A stretch of DNA of 6,572 nt from an uncultured bacterium (GTDB taxonomy: Bacteria > Planctomycetota > Phycisphaerae > Phycisphaerales > SM1A02): the NCBI GenBank assembly GCA_903861235.1, contig CAIOTP010000222.1, positions 1 through 6,572 of the forward strand, in the 5' to 3' direction. Positions 5,305 through 6,572 of the stretch are shown in pieces. Each line of letters opens with the position of its first letter. Position 1 is the stretch's first letter. The notes under the pieces were generated by a model. That model was not told the origin of the DNA and made no database searches. It saw only the letters and a list, made by a program, of their open reading frames with translations. The translations under genes and the position numbers were made by a program.

Positions 5305-6522
5305 CCGCATCGACGCGTCGATCGAACCCTCGGTGACCCAGTCTCCAGCCAGGAACAGGCCCTGGCCGCGATCCATGACCGGTCGCCTGGCCAGGTCCTG
5401 GGGCCACTGCCTCGGCAGGGCCCTGCGCACCAGGTCGGTGCGAAGGAGGCGCCACGCGTGGATCGGGGCACGGAACCAGCGAGCCAGCTGGGATCGTGCC
5501 TGAAGCTCCAGCCCCCGCGCGCCCATCGCGTCGATCGGAGCGCCCACCACGCTCGCACTGACGAGGGCGTGTCCCGCGGGCGCATGGCCCGGCATGGCGG
5601 CCGAAAGGTTGACCAGGTGGTTCACGGGCCCGTCACCCGAACCGTCCAGATGCAGCACCGGGGTGCGAAGCGAGGCCGGCAGTGCAGCCTCGGGCACGCC
5701 GAAAGCCAGCTGAACGGTGGATCGCCACTCGGGTTCCGGAAGATCGGGCAGGAAGGCGCGGGCCGCGTTCGCGTCCACCGCCAGGATGACCGCGTCGGCC
5801 TGCAGCGGGCCGGCAGGTGTTCGAAGCGTCCAGCCGCCGTCGTGCCGCTCCATGACCTGGACGGGCGAACGCAGTCGGATGGCACCGGAGGGAAGCGGAA
5901 GGGCCAGCACACGGGGGATCTCGCCCATGCCCCCCTTCGGAATGGCCGCCCCTCCACGAGCGAACATGGTCAGGAGGAACTCGAGCAGGCCCGCATCCAT
6001 GCCGAGCGACCGGTCCAGGAACACGCCGCCGAAGAAGGGCCGGACGAAGCCGTCGATGAAACGGCGGCCGGCCGCTTCGCGTTGCAGCAGGTCGTACGCC
6101 GATTCGCCGCGGAGACAAGGCGCGGTGGGCGTGGGATCCAGCATGGCACGCACCACCCGTGGAAGCATGAAGCGGAGCGCCCCCGGCCCCGCGATGCCGC
6201 CCCGCAGGGCGTGCCACGGACCCAGCGGCACCTCGAGCGGATGGCCCACATGGACCAGTCGCCGTCCGTTGAAGACCATGGCCTGCCGGGGAAGGTGGCA
6301 CAGCTGCAGCGCCTGCGGATCGATCCACTCACCCGCCTCCGGATACGCCGGCAGGTGCACCTGGAAGCCACGGTCGATGCGGTAACCCTGGACCAGATCG
6401 GTGGCCACGCGGCCGCCGACGCGGTCGGAGGCCTCGAGCAAGGTGAACGGCACGCCCCCGGCGTGCAGGGTTCGGGCGGCGGCAAGACCCGAGAGTCCGG
6501 CTCCGATGACGGCGACATGCAT
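5254..6522 (-). CDS. FAD-dependent amine-oxidase-like oxidoreductase (NAD(P)-binding Rossmann type)
   Basis: The 422-residue protein has the two FAD contact regions of the amine oxidase, protoporphyrinogen oxidase and phytoene desaturase superfamily. At the N-terminus is the dinucleotide-binding motif VIGAGLSGLAAARTL (G7, G9, G12), with E30 at the end of the second strand for the ribose, then DRVGGRV (33-39). At the C-terminus, GLFLAGDWVTEGSIDASMRSG (about 389-408) closes the FAD site. GFQVHLPAYPEAGEWID resembles a subgroup of flavoproteins usually annotated only as FAD-dependent oxidoreductases, so the substrate cannot be assigned. No signal peptide or membrane segment is evident. The ATG at 6522 starts directly at the first beta-strand, as usual, and AGGG lies 9 nt upstream. 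The last 16 codons run antisense to the end of the lipoprotein gene. The frame stays open upstream of the ATG to the window edge but has no ATG or GTG. Confidence 0.9.
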   Translation of the reverse strand: MHVAVIGAGLSGLAAARTLHAGGVPFTLLEASDRVGGRVATDLVQGYRIDRGFQVHLPAYPEAGEWIDPQALQLCHLPRQAMVFNGRRLVHVGHPLEVPLGPWHALRGGIAGPGALRFMLPRVVRAMLDPTPTAPCLRGESAYDLLQREAAGRRFIDGFVRPFFGGVFLDRSLGMDAGLLEFLLTMFARGGAAIPKGGMGEIPRVLALPLPSGAIRLRSPVQVMERHDGGWTLRTPAGPLQADAVILAVDANAARAFLPDLPEPEWRSTVQLAFGVPEAALPASLRTPVLHLDGSGDGPVNHLVNLSAAMPGHAPAGHALVSASVVGAPIDAMGARGLELQARSQLARWFRAPIHAWRLLRTDLVRRALPRQWPQDLARRPVMDRGQGLFLAGDWVTEGSIDASMRSGRAAGLACVARLRGR

Positions 6523-6527
6523 GGGAT

Positions 6528-6572
6528 TCAGCCCTGGCGAACCGCAGGTGCGGCCGACTGGCGCTCGGCCCA
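6528..6572 (-). CDS. Possible 3' end of an upstream minus-strand gene
   Basis: Reading leftward from the right edge, one frame gives 14 codons (WAERQSAAPAVRQG) and then TGA at 6530-6528. That stop is 5 nt before the flavoprotein ATG, the spacing typical of an operon. The Ala/Gln/Arg-rich tail is plausible for a C-terminus, but 14 codons are too few to prove coding or name a family. Confidence 0.3.
   Translation of the reverse strand, partial: WAERQSAAPAVRQG
6532..6535 (-). promoter_or_regulatory. Weak ribosome binding site (AGGG) of the flavoprotein gene
   Basis: On the minus strand AGGG is separated by 9 nt from the ATG at 6522. It lies within the last codons of the putative upstream gene, so ribosomes finishing that gene could restart here. 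It supports the ATG at 6522 only weakly. Confidence 0.35.

Noticed and set aside
5309..5322. 14-bp perfect palindrome ATCGACGCGTCGAT
   Set aside because: It lies wholly in the conserved flavoprotein coding sequence (SIDAS) and is explained by codon choice in GC-rich DNA.

Overview
This window is a high-GC stretch of bacterial chromosome (clearly above 60% GC by eye, with third codon positions mostly G or C). It holds housekeeping and metabolic genes and no mobile elements, phage genes, CRISPR repeats or tRNA/rRNA genes that I can see. A futalosine-pathway gene (mqnE), MurJ and a two-domain M16 zinc-peptidase relative, plus weak use of Shine-Dalgarno sequences, fit a planctomycete, perhaps of the Phycisphaerae. 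That placement is an impression from protein character and cannot be proven from this window.

Layout from left to right: (1) the 3' part of an M16 peptidase-family gene (+), cut by the window edge, ending in a 13-bp stem terminator. (2) mqnE (+), aminofutalosine synthase of the futalosine menaquinone pathway, with two plausible starts. (3) A gene-free stretch of about 394 bp between two convergent genes, packed with at least six near-perfect stem-loops. (4) murJ (-), the lipid II flippase. (5) A 32-bp divergent gap carrying a TAGAAT box 7 nt before the ATG of (6), a small predicted lipoprotein (+) of unknown function. (7) An FAD-dependent amine-oxidase-like flavoprotein (-), whose 3' end overlaps the lipoprotein gene tail to tail by 51 bp. 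(8) A possible 3' end of another minus-strand gene at the right edge, 5 nt upstream of the flavoprotein start.

The genes do not form one pathway. MqnE feeds menaquinone synthesis, MurJ serves peptidoglycan export, and the M16 protein, lipoprotein and flavoprotein have no demonstrated link to these. Only the flavoprotein and the putative gene upstream of it look co-transcribed.

The most unusual material is non-coding. The convergent gap between mqnE and murJ holds a tandem hairpin cluster with a 10-nt long-range complementarity. The octamer GAAAATGA sits at the same place before the terminator hairpins of two unrelated genes. Two genes have a TANNNT box 6-7 nt before the ATG, suggesting leaderless mRNAs. 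I found no convincing new multi-gene system; the hairpin cluster is the best candidate for something undescribed.
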